The notes: generated by a model not told the origin, from the sequence alone. DNA of 14,717 bases from Betaproteobacteria bacterium (GCA_005888925.1 VBCP01000236.1:2972-17688); one strand, 5' to 3'. Numbered from the stretch's first letter, positions 1-7,892 are shown. Made by a program: numbers and translations.

Positions 1-540
1 CACGCGCTACGTGGACGTTTGAAGAGCGGCTACCACCCGCCGCTGACGGTCACGCGGCGGGCGCTGCTCAAGGGCGGCAGCGACGTCGAATTCCGGCGCC
101 TGATCTATCGCCTCCTGCTGGTCGAGGAGCGGTTGCGGCGCGCACGCGATTTCCTCGGCAAGCGCGCCGGCCTCACCGGGCCGCAATACACGATGCTCAT
201 CACGGTCGCCTACCTGCAGGGCGCGACCGGCATCAGCGTGCAATCGCTCGCCCGCAACTTGCGAGTCACGAGCGCGTTCATCGCCGCCGAGTCGCGGCGC
301 CTCCTCGAGCGCGGCCTGCTCGCCAAGCGCACCAACCCGCAGGACTCGCGCAGCACGCTGCTGAGCGTCACCGCCGCCGGCCGGCGGCGCATCGAGCGCC
401 TGGTGCCGGAGCTGCGCACCATCAATAACGCCTTCTTTGCCCACGTCAACGCGCGCTCGTTTCGCCACGCGATGCAGTTCCTGGAGCAGCTGATCGCCGG
501 ATCCGAGCGCGTGATGCTGCACATCGCCAAGCATGCTTGA
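1..540 (+). CDS. MarR-family transcriptional regulator (5' end may lie outside the window)
   Basis: This is a winged-helix DNA-binding regulator of the MarR family, whose members usually repress catabolic or efflux genes and release DNA on binding a phenolic or aromatic ligand. Counting from a possible TTG start at 19, a helical segment precedes the wHTH (about residues 53-125). The family's wing motif (D109-S-R-S) is followed by an L-x-x-T-x-x-G type strand, and a C-terminal dimerisation helix closes the protein. The frame stays open to base 1, so the true start may be upstream; 173 aa from the TTG is already slightly longer than a typical MarR. Its stop overlaps the livH start by 8 bases, so it is probably cotranscribed with the transporter and may control it in response to the imported compound; that is inference. 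No operator can be shown because the promoter is off the window. Confidence 0.88.
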   Translation, partial: HALRGRLKSGYHPPLTVTRRALLKGGSDVEFRRLIYRLLLVEERLRRARDFLGKRAGLTGPQYTMLITVAYLQGATGISVQSLARNLRVTSAFIAAESRRLLERGLLAKRTNPQDSRSTLLSVTAAGRRRIERLVPELRTINNAFFAHVNARSFRHAMQFLEQLIAGSERVMLHIAKHA

Positions 541-1588
541 GCAGCAGCTCGTCAACAGCCTGATGCTGGGCAGCGTCTACGCGCTGATCGCAGTGGCGTT
601 CACGCTCGCGATCGGCGTGCTCAACTTCCTCAACTTCAGCCTGCCCGGCCTGTTCATGGTCGCGGGCATGCTCACCTGGTTCCTGCTGCGGGCGCACGTC
701 GCGTGGCCGCTCGCCGCGCTGCTCGCCATCGGCTCCGGCGGGCTGCTCGGCCTGCTGGTCGAGCGCTTCACCTATCGGCTGATGAGCCGCTCCGCGCACT
801 TCGTGCCGCTGGTGACCTCGATGGCCTTCCTCATTCTGTTTGAAAACCTGGTGCTGATCGCGTGGGGCTCGGATCTGCAGCGCGTGCCGCTGCCCTTCGA
901 GACGGTGAGCTGGCGCCTCGGGCCGACGGTGATCGCCGTGCCGCAGCTCATCGGGCTCGCCTGCGCAGTGCTGGCGGTCGCTTTGCTGGACGTTTTGCTG
1001 AAGAGAACCCGCATCGGCCGCGGGCTGCGCACCATCGCCGAGGATCCGCAGACCGCGGTGCTGCTGGGCGTGCCGGTCGCGCGCGTGGTGCCGCTCGTGT
1101 TCGTCGTCGGCGGGCTCTTTACCGCGCTCGGCGGCTTCCTCTTCGCCATCAACTACCAGCAGGCGAGCCCGTTCATGGGCGAGGAGATCGCGCTCAAGGG
1201 CATCTCGGCGATGGTGCTCGGCGGCATGGGCAACATCTGGGGCGCGATCCTCGGCGGCCTCTTGATCGGTGTCGTCGAGACCTTCTCCATCACCTGGTTC
1301 GGCGCGCGCGCCGTCGATATCGGCGTCTATGGCCTCCTGCTAGCCATCTTGTTGTGCTTGCGTACGGCGCTTTCCTGCCGATGGTCGCCGGGCAGCTCAA
1401 CCTTGGCGTCGCCGCATTCGTCGCGATCGGCGCCTACAGCGCGGGCTACCTTTCGCAGACCTATGGCCTGCATCCCGTGGCTGCGGCGATGGCCGCGGTC
1501 CTCATCTGTTCATTCATGGGATGGCTGGTCGCCTTCCCGATCCTGCGCACGCGCGGCATCTATCTCGCGCTTGCCACCTTCGCGCTGA
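533..1588 (+). CDS. livH: LivH-like ABC permease with out-of-frame C-terminus
   Basis: This is an inner-membrane permease of the branched-chain amino acid (HAAT) ABC importer family, LivH type. ATG 533 overlaps the regulator's stop, giving M-L-E-Q-Q-L-V-N-S-L-M-L-G-S-V-Y-A-L-I-A, a typical LivH opening. Several hydrophobic helices follow, then the ATPase-contact and helix region around residues 222-249 (LKGISAMVLGGMGNIWGAIL). Homology ends near residue 272 (base about 1350) at VYGLLLAIL. A normal LivH would add roughly 15-20 residues with an RPxGLFG-like tail and stop. Here the frame instead runs on for about 80 residues rich in Arg, Ser and Pro, reading through livM in the wrong frame to 1588. 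The last part of livH appears to be lost together with the start of livM. As written the product is probably non-functional. Confidence 0.8.
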   Translation: MLEQQLVNSLMLGSVYALIAVAFTLAIGVLNFLNFSLPGLFMVAGMLTWFLLRAHVAWPLAALLAIGSGGLLGLLVERFTYRLMSRSAHFVPLVTSMAFLILFENLVLIAWGSDLQRVPLPFETVSWRLGPTVIAVPQLIGLACAVLAVALLDVLLKRTRIGRGLRTIAEDPQTAVLLGVPVARVVPLVFVVGGLFTALGGFLFAINYQQASPFMGEEIALKGISAMVLGGMGNIWGAILGGLLIGVVETFSITWFGARAVDIGVYGLLLAILLCLRTALSCRWSPGSSTLASPHSSRSAPTARATFRRPMACIPWLRRWPRSSSVHSWDGWSPSRSCARAASISRLPPSR

Positions 1589-2064
1589 ACCAGGTGGTGC
1601 AGGGCACGATCCTCAACCTCGACGTCGTGGGCGGCGCCTCGGGCTACCCGGTGCCGGCGCACATCGGCTTCGCGGTGGTCGCCACGTTCGCGGTGCTGGT
1701 CGTGGTGGCGATGGTGGCGCTCTTCCATACGCGCTTCGGCATCAGCGTCACGGCGGTGAGCGACGACGAGCGCGTCGCCGACCTGATGGGACTTTCGGTG
1801 CGCGGCCTGCAGAGCGCGGCCTTCACCGCCGGCGCGGCGCTCGCCGGCCTCGGCGGCGCGCTCTATGCGCACCACTTCAACTACATCGAAGCGCAGAACT
1901 ATGGCGTGCTCTTTTCCATCTACGTCGTGTTGTACGTGCTGCTCGGCGGCACGCAGACCGTGTACGGGCCTTTGCTCGGCGCGGCGGTGTTCACGCTGCT
2001 GCCCGAGCTCCTGCGCGGCAGCGCCGCGTGGCGCTACGTGATCTTCGCCTGGGCGTGCTGCTGA
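1345..2064 (+). pseudogene. livM: LivM-like ABC permease, truncated at both ends
   Basis: This is the second permease subunit of the Liv-type importer. In the frame that ends at 2064 the protein reads LVVLAYGAFLPMVAGQLNLG and then GAY, RGIYLALATFALNQ, the loop VSDDERVADLMGLSV, a TAGAALAGLGGALYA segment, and YVLLGGTQTVYGPLLGA. All of these are LivM hallmarks. No plausible start precedes it: the frame simply takes over from livH near 1345-1355. Roughly 25-40 N-terminal residues, including the first helix, are absent. A GTG at 1354 or ATG at 1381 could initiate, but neither has a convincing ribosome site and both would give an incomplete protein. The C-terminus is also short: after RYVIF the frame gives AWACC and stops, where the family normally has about 20 more residues ending in an RPxGL-like stretch. 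Confidence 0.75.
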
Positions 2065-2071
2065 GGAAGTC

Positions 2072-2830
2072 GTGGTTCTCGAGGTAAAAAACCTCTCCAA
2101 GAGCTTCGGCGGCTTGAAAGTCGTCGACCAGCTCTCCTTCAGCGTGGCGCGCGGCGAGCGCCTTGCGCTCATCGGCCCGAACGGCGCCGGCAAGACCACC
2201 GTGTTCAATCTGATCACCGGCGTCTATGCGCCCGATGGCGGAGCCATCGTGCTCGAGGGGAATGACATCACTCGGCTGCCCTCGCGCCTGCGCATCCGTC
2301 GCGGCCTGGCGCGCACTTTCCAGAACATCCGGCTGATGCCCCACCTCACGGTGCTCGAGAACGTGATGATCGCGCAGTACGCGCGCTCGCCGGGCGTCGC
2401 GGCGCTGCTGCAGCCGGTAGGCTTCGGGCGCGCGAATCGCTGGCGCACCGAGGCGCGCGCGGCGCTCGCCGAAGCGGGGCTGGAGAGCTATGCGGGCCAG
2501 ATGGCCGGCGGACTGCCGTACGGCATCCAGAAGCGCATCGAGCTGGTGCGCGCGCTCGCCGCCGCGCCGCGCGTGCTGCTGCTCGACGAGCCCGCTGCCG
2601 GCCTCAATCCCGCGGAAACCGAAGCACTGCACCCGGCGCTGGAGGCGATCGCCGCGCGCGGCGTCACGCTGGTCGTGGTCGAGCACGACATGCAGTTCGT
2701 CGGGCGGCTGTGCCAGCGCGTGGTGGTGCTCAACTTCGGCGTGAAGATCGCCGAGTGCCCGGTCGCCGACATCCATGGCGACCGGCGCGTGCGCGAAGCC
2801 TACCTGGGCACCGATGAGCTCGCTGCTTAG
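2072..2830 (+). CDS. livG: ABC transporter ATPase, LivG type
   Basis: This is one of the two cytoplasmic ATPases of the Liv-type importer. It starts at GTG 2072 behind GAGGAAG (2063-2069), which lies at the damaged end of livM. Visible motifs are Walker A GPNGAGKT (residues 35-42), the Q-loop in FQNIRLMP (about 83-90), the LivG-style degenerate signature GGLPYGIQKR (146-155), Walker B VLLLDEP (168-174), and H-loop EHD (204-206). The insert after the Q-loop and the LPYG signature separate LivG from LivF. At 252 aa it has the family's normal length and no defect. Its end overlaps livF by 17 bases. It would pair with LivF to power the permeases, which are broken in this sequence. Confidence 0.93.
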   Translation: MVLEVKNLSKSFGGLKVVDQLSFSVARGERLALIGPNGAGKTTVFNLITGVYAPDGGAIVLEGNDITRLPSRLRIRRGLARTFQNIRLMPHLTVLENVMIAQYARSPGVAALLQPVGFGRANRWRTEARAALAEAGLESYAGQMAGGLPYGIQKRIELVRALAAAPRVLLLDEPAAGLNPAETEALHPALEAIAARGVTLVVVEHDMQFVGRLCQRVVVLNFGVKIAECPVADIHGDRRVREAYLGTDELAA

Positions 2831-3533
2831 CGTCGAATCGCTCTCGGTGCGCTACGGCCGCGTGCACGCGGTGCGCGGCGCGAGCCTGTCGGTCGGCGAA
2901 GGCGAGATCGTCGCCGTGCTGGGCGCCAACGGCGCGGGCAAGTCATCGCTGCTCAATGGCATCCTCGGCCTGGTGCCAGCGCACCACGGAGCGCTGCGCT
3001 TCGCCAGCAGAGACCTGACCGGCGCATCGCCGCCGCAGCGCATCGCCGCCGGCATGGCGCTCGTGCCCGAAGGCCGGCGCATCGTGATGAGCCTCACGGT
3101 GGAGGAGAACCTGCTGATGGGCGCTTATCTGCGCCGCGACGCGCCAGCGGTGCGCAAGGAGATCGAGGCGCTGTACGCCCGGTTTCCAAACCTCGCGGCG
3201 CGCCGCGCGCTGCTCGCGTCGGTGCTCTCGGGCGGCGAGCAGCAGATGCTCGCCATCGGGCGCGGGATTCTCGCGCGTCCACGGCTCATGCTGCTCGACG
3301 AGCCGTCGCTCGGCCTCAGCCCGCTCCTGGTGCAGGAGCTGTTCCGGCTGCTGGCCGAGCTCAATCGCGAGGGGCTCGCGCTTCTCCTGGTGGAGCAGAA
3401 CACGCGCCAGGCGCTGCGCCTTTGCACGCGCGCCTACGTGATGGAACTTGGTGCTATCGTCATGCAAGACCGGCCGCGGGCGCTGCTCGATGACCAGCGC
3501 CTGGTCGCTGCCTACCTGGGGGGAAGCCGATGA
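2814..3533 (+). CDS. livF: ABC transporter ATPase, LivF type
   Basis: This is the second ATPase of the importer. An in-frame upstream GTG/ATG region would give a longer frame, but ATG 2814 yields M-S-S-L-L-S-V-E-S-L-S-V-R-Y-G, the usual LivF opening, and a 239-aa protein of normal size. Motifs are Walker A GANGAGKS (37-44), VPEGRRI (84-90, the LivF Q-loop neighbourhood), signature LSGGEQQ (138-144), Walker B LMLLDEP (158-164), and EQN (194-196), where LivF proteins carry Gln instead of the usual H-loop His. It overlaps livG by 17 bases and the binding-protein gene by 4 (ATGA), which implies translational coupling. It appears intact. Confidence 0.93.
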   Translation: MSSLLSVESLSVRYGRVHAVRGASLSVGEGEIVAVLGANGAGKSSLLNGILGLVPAHHGALRFASRDLTGASPPQRIAAGMALVPEGRRIVMSLTVEENLLMGAYLRRDAPAVRKEIEALYARFPNLAARRALLASVLSGGEQQMLAIGRGILARPRLMLLDEPSLGLSPLLVQELFRLLAELNREGLALLLVEQNTRQALRLCTRAYVMELGAIVMQDRPRALLDDQRLVAAYLGGSR

Positions 3534-4699
3534 AACTGAAGACGCTCCTCACCGCCGTACTGGTTGCCGGCGCCGCGCCGGCGTTCGCGCAGAACGAGCT
3601 GGTGCTGGGGTATCTCACGGCAGAGACGGGGCCGTTCGTGAGCCTGTCGCGCACCAACGAGCTCGCGGCGCGCGTCGCGGTGGACGAGATCAACGCCGCG
3701 GGCGGCGTCAACGGCAGGAAGCTGCGCTACATCACCTTCGACACCGCCGGTAATCCCGGGCAGACGGTGGTCGGCCTGCGCAAGCTGGCGGAAGACGACA
3801 AGGTGCTCGCGATCATCGGGCCGTTCAGCTCGGGCCAGGTGCAGGTCGCCGCGCCCGCGGCCGACCGCACCGGCGTCGTCATCATGGCAATGGCGTCATC
3901 GGCGCCGAAGCTCGTGGCGAACTTCAAGTACGCCTTCCGCAACACCTCCGACGAGGGCTACATGTTCGACCGGGTGATGCGCACGCTCAAGGCGAAGGGC
4001 TACCCGATCGCGACCGGCGCGGTGGCCTACGCCAACGACGACACCATCTCGCGCGTGATGGGCGAGAAGGTGCTGCCGGGTCTGATGCAGAAGAACGGCG
4101 TGCAGCTGAAGGGCTCGGTCGACTTCAAGCTCGGCGCCTTCGACTTCTCGGCGCAGGTGGCGCAGCTCAAGAGCAATCCGACCGATCTGGTCGGCGTCGG
4201 CGCGCCGCCCGAGGCGGCGATCAAGCTCGCGCAGGAGCTGCGCCGCCAGGGGCACAACGGGCGCCTCGTCGCCGGCTCGACCATCAACGATCCGGACCTG
4301 CCCGAGCGCATCGGCGCCGCCGGCAACGGCACCGTGGTGCCGTCGGCTTTCTTCGGCGATCTCAACGACCACACGCGCAAATTCGCGGCGGAATTCGCCA
4401 AGCGCGCCAAGGCGGCGAACATGGAGCGCAGCATCGCCGGCCAGTTCGACGCTGCGACCTACGACATCGTGCAGTACTACGCGTGGGCGATGAAGGAAGG
4501 CAAGGTGAGCGGCGACCCGAAGCGCCTCGCGGATGACCGCACCGCGATCCGCGATGCGCTCAAGCGCATGAAGAACTTCCCGGCACTGGAGGGCGCCGTC
4601 TCCTTCGGCGAAGACAACGATGCGCTCAAGCCCGTGTACATCCAGGAAGTGCGGGATGGGAAGTGGGTGCTGCTGGAGACGCACGCCGCCCCGAACTGA
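3530..4699 (+). CDS. livK: Periplasmic substrate-binding protein, LivK/HAAT type
   Basis: This 389-aa periplasmic binding protein (peripla_BP_6 / Leu-Ile-Val-binding type) captures the ligand for the ABC importer. The ATG shares four bases with the livF stop and follows a G-rich ribosome site (about 3518-3526). A classic signal peptide runs from MKLKTLL to AFA, with likely cleavage between A20 and Q21. The mature part opens with LVLGYLTAETGPF, followed by INAAGGVNGRKL and IIGPFSSGQ, the family's lobe-1 landmarks. Proteins of this class bind branched-chain amino acids, amides, or aromatic acids such as hydroxybenzoates. The MarR neighbour and the catabolic genes elsewhere in the window favour an aromatic ligand, but nothing in the sequence proves it. 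It is the last gene of the operon and looks intact. Confidence 0.9.
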   Translation: MKLKTLLTAVLVAGAAPAFAQNELVLGYLTAETGPFVSLSRTNELAARVAVDEINAAGGVNGRKLRYITFDTAGNPGQTVVGLRKLAEDDKVLAIIGPFSSGQVQVAAPAADRTGVVIMAMASSAPKLVANFKYAFRNTSDEGYMFDRVMRTLKAKGYPIATGAVAYANDDTISRVMGEKVLPGLMQKNGVQLKGSVDFKLGAFDFSAQVAQLKSNPTDLVGVGAPPEAAIKLAQELRRQGHNGRLVAGSTINDPDLPERIGAAGNGTVVPSAFFGDLNDHTRKFAAEFAKRAKAANMERSIAGQFDAATYDIVQYYAWAMKEGKVSGDPKRLADDRTAIRDALKRMKNFPALEGAVSFGEDNDALKPVYIQEVRDGKWVLLETHAAPN

Positions 4700-4703
4700 A
4701 ATC

Positions 4704-4716
4704 GGGGTCAGACCCC
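4704..4716. repeat. 13-bp perfect palindrome GGGGTC-A-GACCCC (REP-like)
   Basis: A perfect inverted repeat (6-bp arms, 1-bp centre) fills the 16-bp gap between the convergent livK and BamE-like genes, and its last base enters the latter's TAG stop. There is no T-run, so it is not a standard intrinsic terminator, although a GC-rich stem between convergent genes could still weaken read-through. GGGGTC/GACCCC palindromes recur between genes in some proteobacterial genomes as REP-like elements. Only one copy is present here, so the repeat nature is from general knowledge, not shown by this window. Confidence 0.5.
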
Positions 4717-5264
4717 TATCTTCTGCGGCCGCCGCCCTTCGGCACGTACTGCGGGTCGTCCATCAGGAACGCTTCGCGCACGCTGTGATCGTCAAGCGAG
4801 AGGTGCACGACGAACCACTTGGGAGTCATGTAGCCCTGCACGCGCATCGGGTAGGTCCAGACTTCGCGCTCCAGGTTTGAAAACACCGTCGGCTGGTACG
4901 GCGGTCCAAGCAGGTCGCGCACGTCCGAAGCGCTGACGCCCTTCACCACCTTGGCGATGTTCGCTTCCGTCAGGCGCTGCTCGATGGCGACGAGATGCCC
5001 ATCGGGCGCGATGCGTGCCGCGTAGCTCGCGTGTCCATAAGGAAGCTGCGGATACCAGTAGACCGTCTCGCCTTGCGGGCCGATGCGCTTGTCGGCGGGC
5101 TGGCCCATGGTCGCTTCGACGTCGCGCTGCGTGGATTGGCCGGGGACGAGCGTGTGGCCGTCGAAGCTCGCGCACGACGCGAGTCCCAGAACCAAAGCAA
5201 GCGCGAAGCTACTCGCCCTTGCCGGGTTCGGGGCTGAAGTACTTCTTGAACTTGTCGGGCTCAT
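4716..5264 (-). CDS. BamE/SmpA-like outer-membrane lipoprotein with two repeats
   Basis: This is a predicted lipoprotein. The N-terminus has basic residues, a hydrophobic run FALALVLGLAS and a lipobox L28-A-S-C31, so the mature chain would start at lipidated Cys31. Two copies of a BamE/SmpA-like pattern follow: PGQSTQRDVEATMGQP (41-56) and KGVSASDVRDLLGPP (108-122). Each is followed by a W/Y-rich strand region (YWYPQLPYG; VWTYPMRVQGYM). BamE itself has one such domain, so this is a relative rather than bamE. The only ATG in frame (5264) lies inside fdxA, giving a 56-base overlap; no later ATG or GTG would keep the signal peptide. That overlap makes coupling to fdxA likely. The exact role is unknown; envelope location is inferred from the lipobox. 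Confidence 0.72.
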   Translation of the reverse strand: MSPTSSRSTSAPNPARASSFALALVLGLASCASFDGHTLVPGQSTQRDVEATMGQPADKRIGPQGETVYWYPQLPYGHASYAARIAPDGHLVAIEQRLTEANIAKVVKGVSASDVRDLLGPPYQPTVFSNLEREVWTYPMRVQGYMTPKWFVVHLSLDDHSVREAFLMDDPQYVPKGGGRRR

Positions 5265-5547
5265 CCTTGTGCTCGTCCGCGTCCGGCGGCGCCGTGCCCT
5301 TGCGCGTGATGTTGGGCCACTTCACCGCGAAGTCGGCGTTCATCTTGAGCCATTTCTCCGCCTTGCCGTCCGAGTCGGGGATGATCGCCTTGGGCGGGCA
5401 CTCGGGCTCGCAGACGCCGCAGTCGATGCATTCGTCCGGATGGATCACCAGCATGTTGTCGCCCTCGTAGAAGCAGTCGACGGGGCAGACCTCCACGCAG
5501 TCCATGTACTTGCACTTGATGCAGTCTTCGGTGACGACGTAAGTCAT
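5209..5547 (-). CDS. fdxA: 7Fe ferredoxin, FdxA type
   Basis: This small cytoplasmic electron carrier has one [3Fe-4S] and one [4Fe-4S] cluster. By analogy to Azotobacter ferredoxin I, C9, C17 and C50 would hold the 3Fe cluster and C21, C40, C43 and C46 the 4Fe cluster; all are present in CIKCKYMDCVEVCP and CIDCGVCEPECP. C12 and C25 are additional cysteines. The tail (KWLKMNADFAVKWPNIT) and the total of 112 aa match the FdxA family common in proteobacteria. Start ATG 5547 has only a weak purine tract upstream. It is divergent from the GGDEF-EAL gene and is followed by the overlapping lipoprotein gene. It may serve oxygenases or reductases, but no partner is shown here. Confidence 0.95.
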   Translation of the reverse strand: MTYVVTEDCIKCKYMDCVEVCPVDCFYEGDNMLVIHPDECIDCGVCEPECPPKAIIPDSDGKAEKWLKMNADFAVKWPNITRKGTAPPDADEHKDEPDKFKKYFSPEPGKGE

Positions 5548-5700
5548 CTATCTTTTGTCGGCTGATGCACGGTTTCGGGGAGCGAATTATCGCACGTAGG
5601 CTTATGGCGACGCCCTTGTACTCGTTTCGTCTACAGCTATATCCCTAGGGAATAAAACTCGTTGCCCATGCGTGAAGCAGGGGCGATCATAGCGGTGCGT
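5548..5700. promoter_or_regulatory. Divergent intergenic region between fdxA and the GGDEF-EAL gene
   Basis: This AT-richer gap must hold promoters for both directions. For the plus strand, TTGTAC (5616-5621), a 16-bp spacer, and TATATC (5638-5643) form a modest sigma70-like pair. For fdxA on the minus strand, GATAAT (plus 5586-5591) is a fair -10, but I see no convincing -35. A 10-bp perfect palindrome TCCCTAGGGA lies at 5642-5651, just after the plus-strand -10, and could be an operator. These are by-eye matches only. Confidence 0.3.
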
Positions 5701-7543
5701 ATGAAGCACCTCGTTCGCCCGCTGGCGCCGCTGTTGGTAGCCGCCGGCGCGGCAATCCTGATTTTCACCGCCGGCGCCGAGATCGTCTCGGCGATCCGCA
5801 CCTGGCTCGCGGGCGGCGGCCCCTGGCCGCGCGAGCTGATGCTGCACGTCCTCATCGCGGGCGCGGCGCTGCTGCTCGCCTCCGCGGTGATCATGAACCG
5901 CCGCTCGGCGCAGCTACTCGAACCGCACCTACGACGACTGGTTCGGCATTCCGCACGAAGGCATGCGCGGCCGCACCATCGCCGAGGTGTTCGGCGACGA
6001 GGCCTACGGCCGCATGCGCCCGGACATCGAGCGCGTGCTCGGCGGCGCGAACGTGCAGTTCGAGCTGACGATGGGCGACGGCACGAAGCGGCGCATCCTG
6101 CAGGTCGCCTGCGTGCCGCACCTCGGGCCCGAGAGCGAGGTGCTGGGCTTCTACGTCCTGGCGAACGACGTGACGCAGCTCAAGCGCGCGCAGGAAGACC
6201 TGCGCTACGCCGCGATCCAGCTGCAGCACGACGCGCGGCGGCTGGAATTCCTCGCGCACCACGACACGCTGACGGGACTTCCCAACCGAGCCATGTTCTC
6301 GGAGCGGGCGCGCGAGGCGGTGGCGCATGCGCGGCGCCACCAGAAGACCTGCGCGTTCCTCTTTTTGGATCTGGACAACTTCAAGACGGTCAACGACACC
6401 CTGGGCCATGACGTCGGCGATGCGCTGCTGAAAATAATTTCGTCCAGGCTGCGCGCCTCGGTGCGCGGCGACGACTTCATCGCGCGCATCGGCGGCGACG
6501 AGTTCTGCGTGCTGCTGCTGGACATCGCCGACGCGCGCGAGGCCGCCGCCGTGGCGCAGAAGCTCCTGCACGAGCTCGGCAAGTCCTATCGCATCGGCGA
6601 GCACCAGGTCGTCTCCGGCGCGAGCATCGGCATCGCCTGCGTGCCGCAGGACGGCGACGACGTGGCGACGCTGCTGCGCCTGGCCGACCTCGCGATGTAC
6701 CGCGCGAAGGAGCTCGGCCGCAACGGCTACCAGTTCTTCTCGGCGATGCTGAACGAGGACGCCGCCGCGGCGGCGGTGCTGTTGGACGAGCTGCGACAAG
6801 GCATCAACCGGGGCGAGCTGTTCCTCGTCTACCAGCCGAGGATCGACATCGCCACGCGCCAGGTGGTCGGCGCCGAGGCGCTCTTGCGCTGGCGCCATCC
6901 CAAGTACGGCGTGCTGGCACCGGAGTCGTTCCTGCCGCTCGCCGACGACACCGGGCTGCTCGTGCCGATCGGCGCCTGGGCGCTGCGCGAGGCCTGCATC
7001 CAGGGCCGGCGCTGGATCGACGAAGGCATCTCGCCGCTCAGCGTGGTGGTGAACGTGACCTCGCGGCAGCTGCGCGACGGACGCTTCGCCGAGCAGGTCG
7101 AGGCGGCGCTCGAGGCGAGCGGCCTGCCCGCCGAGTCGCTGCTCATCGAAGTGCCCGAATCGGTCGTGCGGCAGGTGCCCGATTCGCTCGAAGCCGCATT
7201 GATCGCGATCACCGAGCGCGGCGCGCGCCTCTCGGTCGACGACTTCGGCACCGGCTATGCGTCGCTGCCGACGCTGCAGCGCTTGCGTGCGAGCTCGGTG
7301 TGCATCGACCGCAAGCTGATCGCCGGCGTGCCCGCCGATGCCGAGCGCGCCGGCCTCGCCAAGGCGCTGATCGCGCTCGCGCGCGGCATGAATTTCGAGG
7401 TGGTGGCGAAAGGCGTCGAGAGCCACGCGCAGCGCGAGTTTCTGGCGGAGGCCGGCTGCCGCGTCTGCCAGGGCGACCTCTTCGCCGCGCCCAACGCCGC
7501 CGACATCGTCGCGCCGATGCTCAAAGCGCGCCTCGCCGCCTAG
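5701..7543 (+). pseudogene. Membrane PAS-GGDEF-EAL c-di-GMP protein, frameshifted, degenerate EAL
   Basis: This is a cyclic-di-GMP signalling protein in two frames. Frame 1, from ATG 5701 (or ATG 5668), encodes two helices (about PLAPLLVAAGAAILIF and ELMLHVLIAGAALLLA) and is lost after VIMNRRSAQ. The rest is in another frame, picked up at about 5915 as YSNRTYDDWFG, the middle of a PAS domain. The first 25-30 PAS residues are missing, so this is a deletion plus frameshift. Numbering from ATG 5963 (526 aa), the GGDEF domain keeps D138-N-F, GGDEF 177-181 and an I-site RxxD (R168-D171). The EAL domain keeps E305-A-L, N364, E396, D426-D427 and Q503. The KID lysine is C447 and the EGVE glutamate is K483. 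Diguanylate cyclase activity is plausible for the cytoplasmic part; phosphodiesterase activity is unlikely. Confidence 0.8.
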
Positions 7544-7600
7544 AGTTTCGTCCGAAGCGGCAAAGACTTGGCCGGCGTATCCTGCGGGCCGGAGACCGCC

Positions 7601-7855
7601 ATGCAAATCGAGAAGATCAAGGTGCGCCTCACCAGCACGCGCCAGGAAGTCGAAGTCACGGTGTTCAGCAAGCGCCCCGAGGCGATCGAGGTGGTCATCG
7701 GCGAGGGCACGCACAGCGTGCGCTGCACCCTGACCCCGACCCGCAACGGCCTCGCCTACGCCGGCAGCGCCATGGGGCGCGAGATCGTCTACGAGCGCAG
7801 CCGGGCCGACGTCGAGGCCGATGTCAAACGGGCTATGGCCTGGCGCGGGGAGTGA
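7601..7855 (+). CDS. Small protein of unknown function (84 aa)
   Basis: I do not recognise a family. The frame could open further upstream, but ATG 7601 has a GGAG at 7591-7594 and gives MQIEKIKVRL, a natural beginning. The protein is soluble, with no signal peptide or membrane helix. It alternates short strand-like segments (IKVRL, VEVTVF, IEVVIG, HSVRCTL) and ends in a charged helix (SRADVEADVKRAMAW), suggesting a compact alpha/beta fold. It lies 57 bases after the GGDEF-EAL gene and 37 before the next gene on the same strand. Codon use resembles its neighbours, which supports it being a true gene. Confidence 0.6.
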   Translation: MQIEKIKVRLTSTRQEVEVTVFSKRPEAIEVVIGEGTHSVRCTLTPTRNGLAYAGSAMGREIVYERSRADVEADVKRAMAWRGE

Positions 7856-7892
7856 CCGGCAGGGAAAAAGCCGATGTGTCAGGATCGGGGCT

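Noticed and set aside
862..2064. A 400-aa protein starting at 862 in the livM frame
   Set aside because: Its first 160 residues are an Arg/Ala-rich out-of-frame reading of livH; only the part after about 1345 is real LivM.
4700..4720. Intrinsic terminator after livK
   Set aside because: The stem is short and is not followed by a T-run on either strand.
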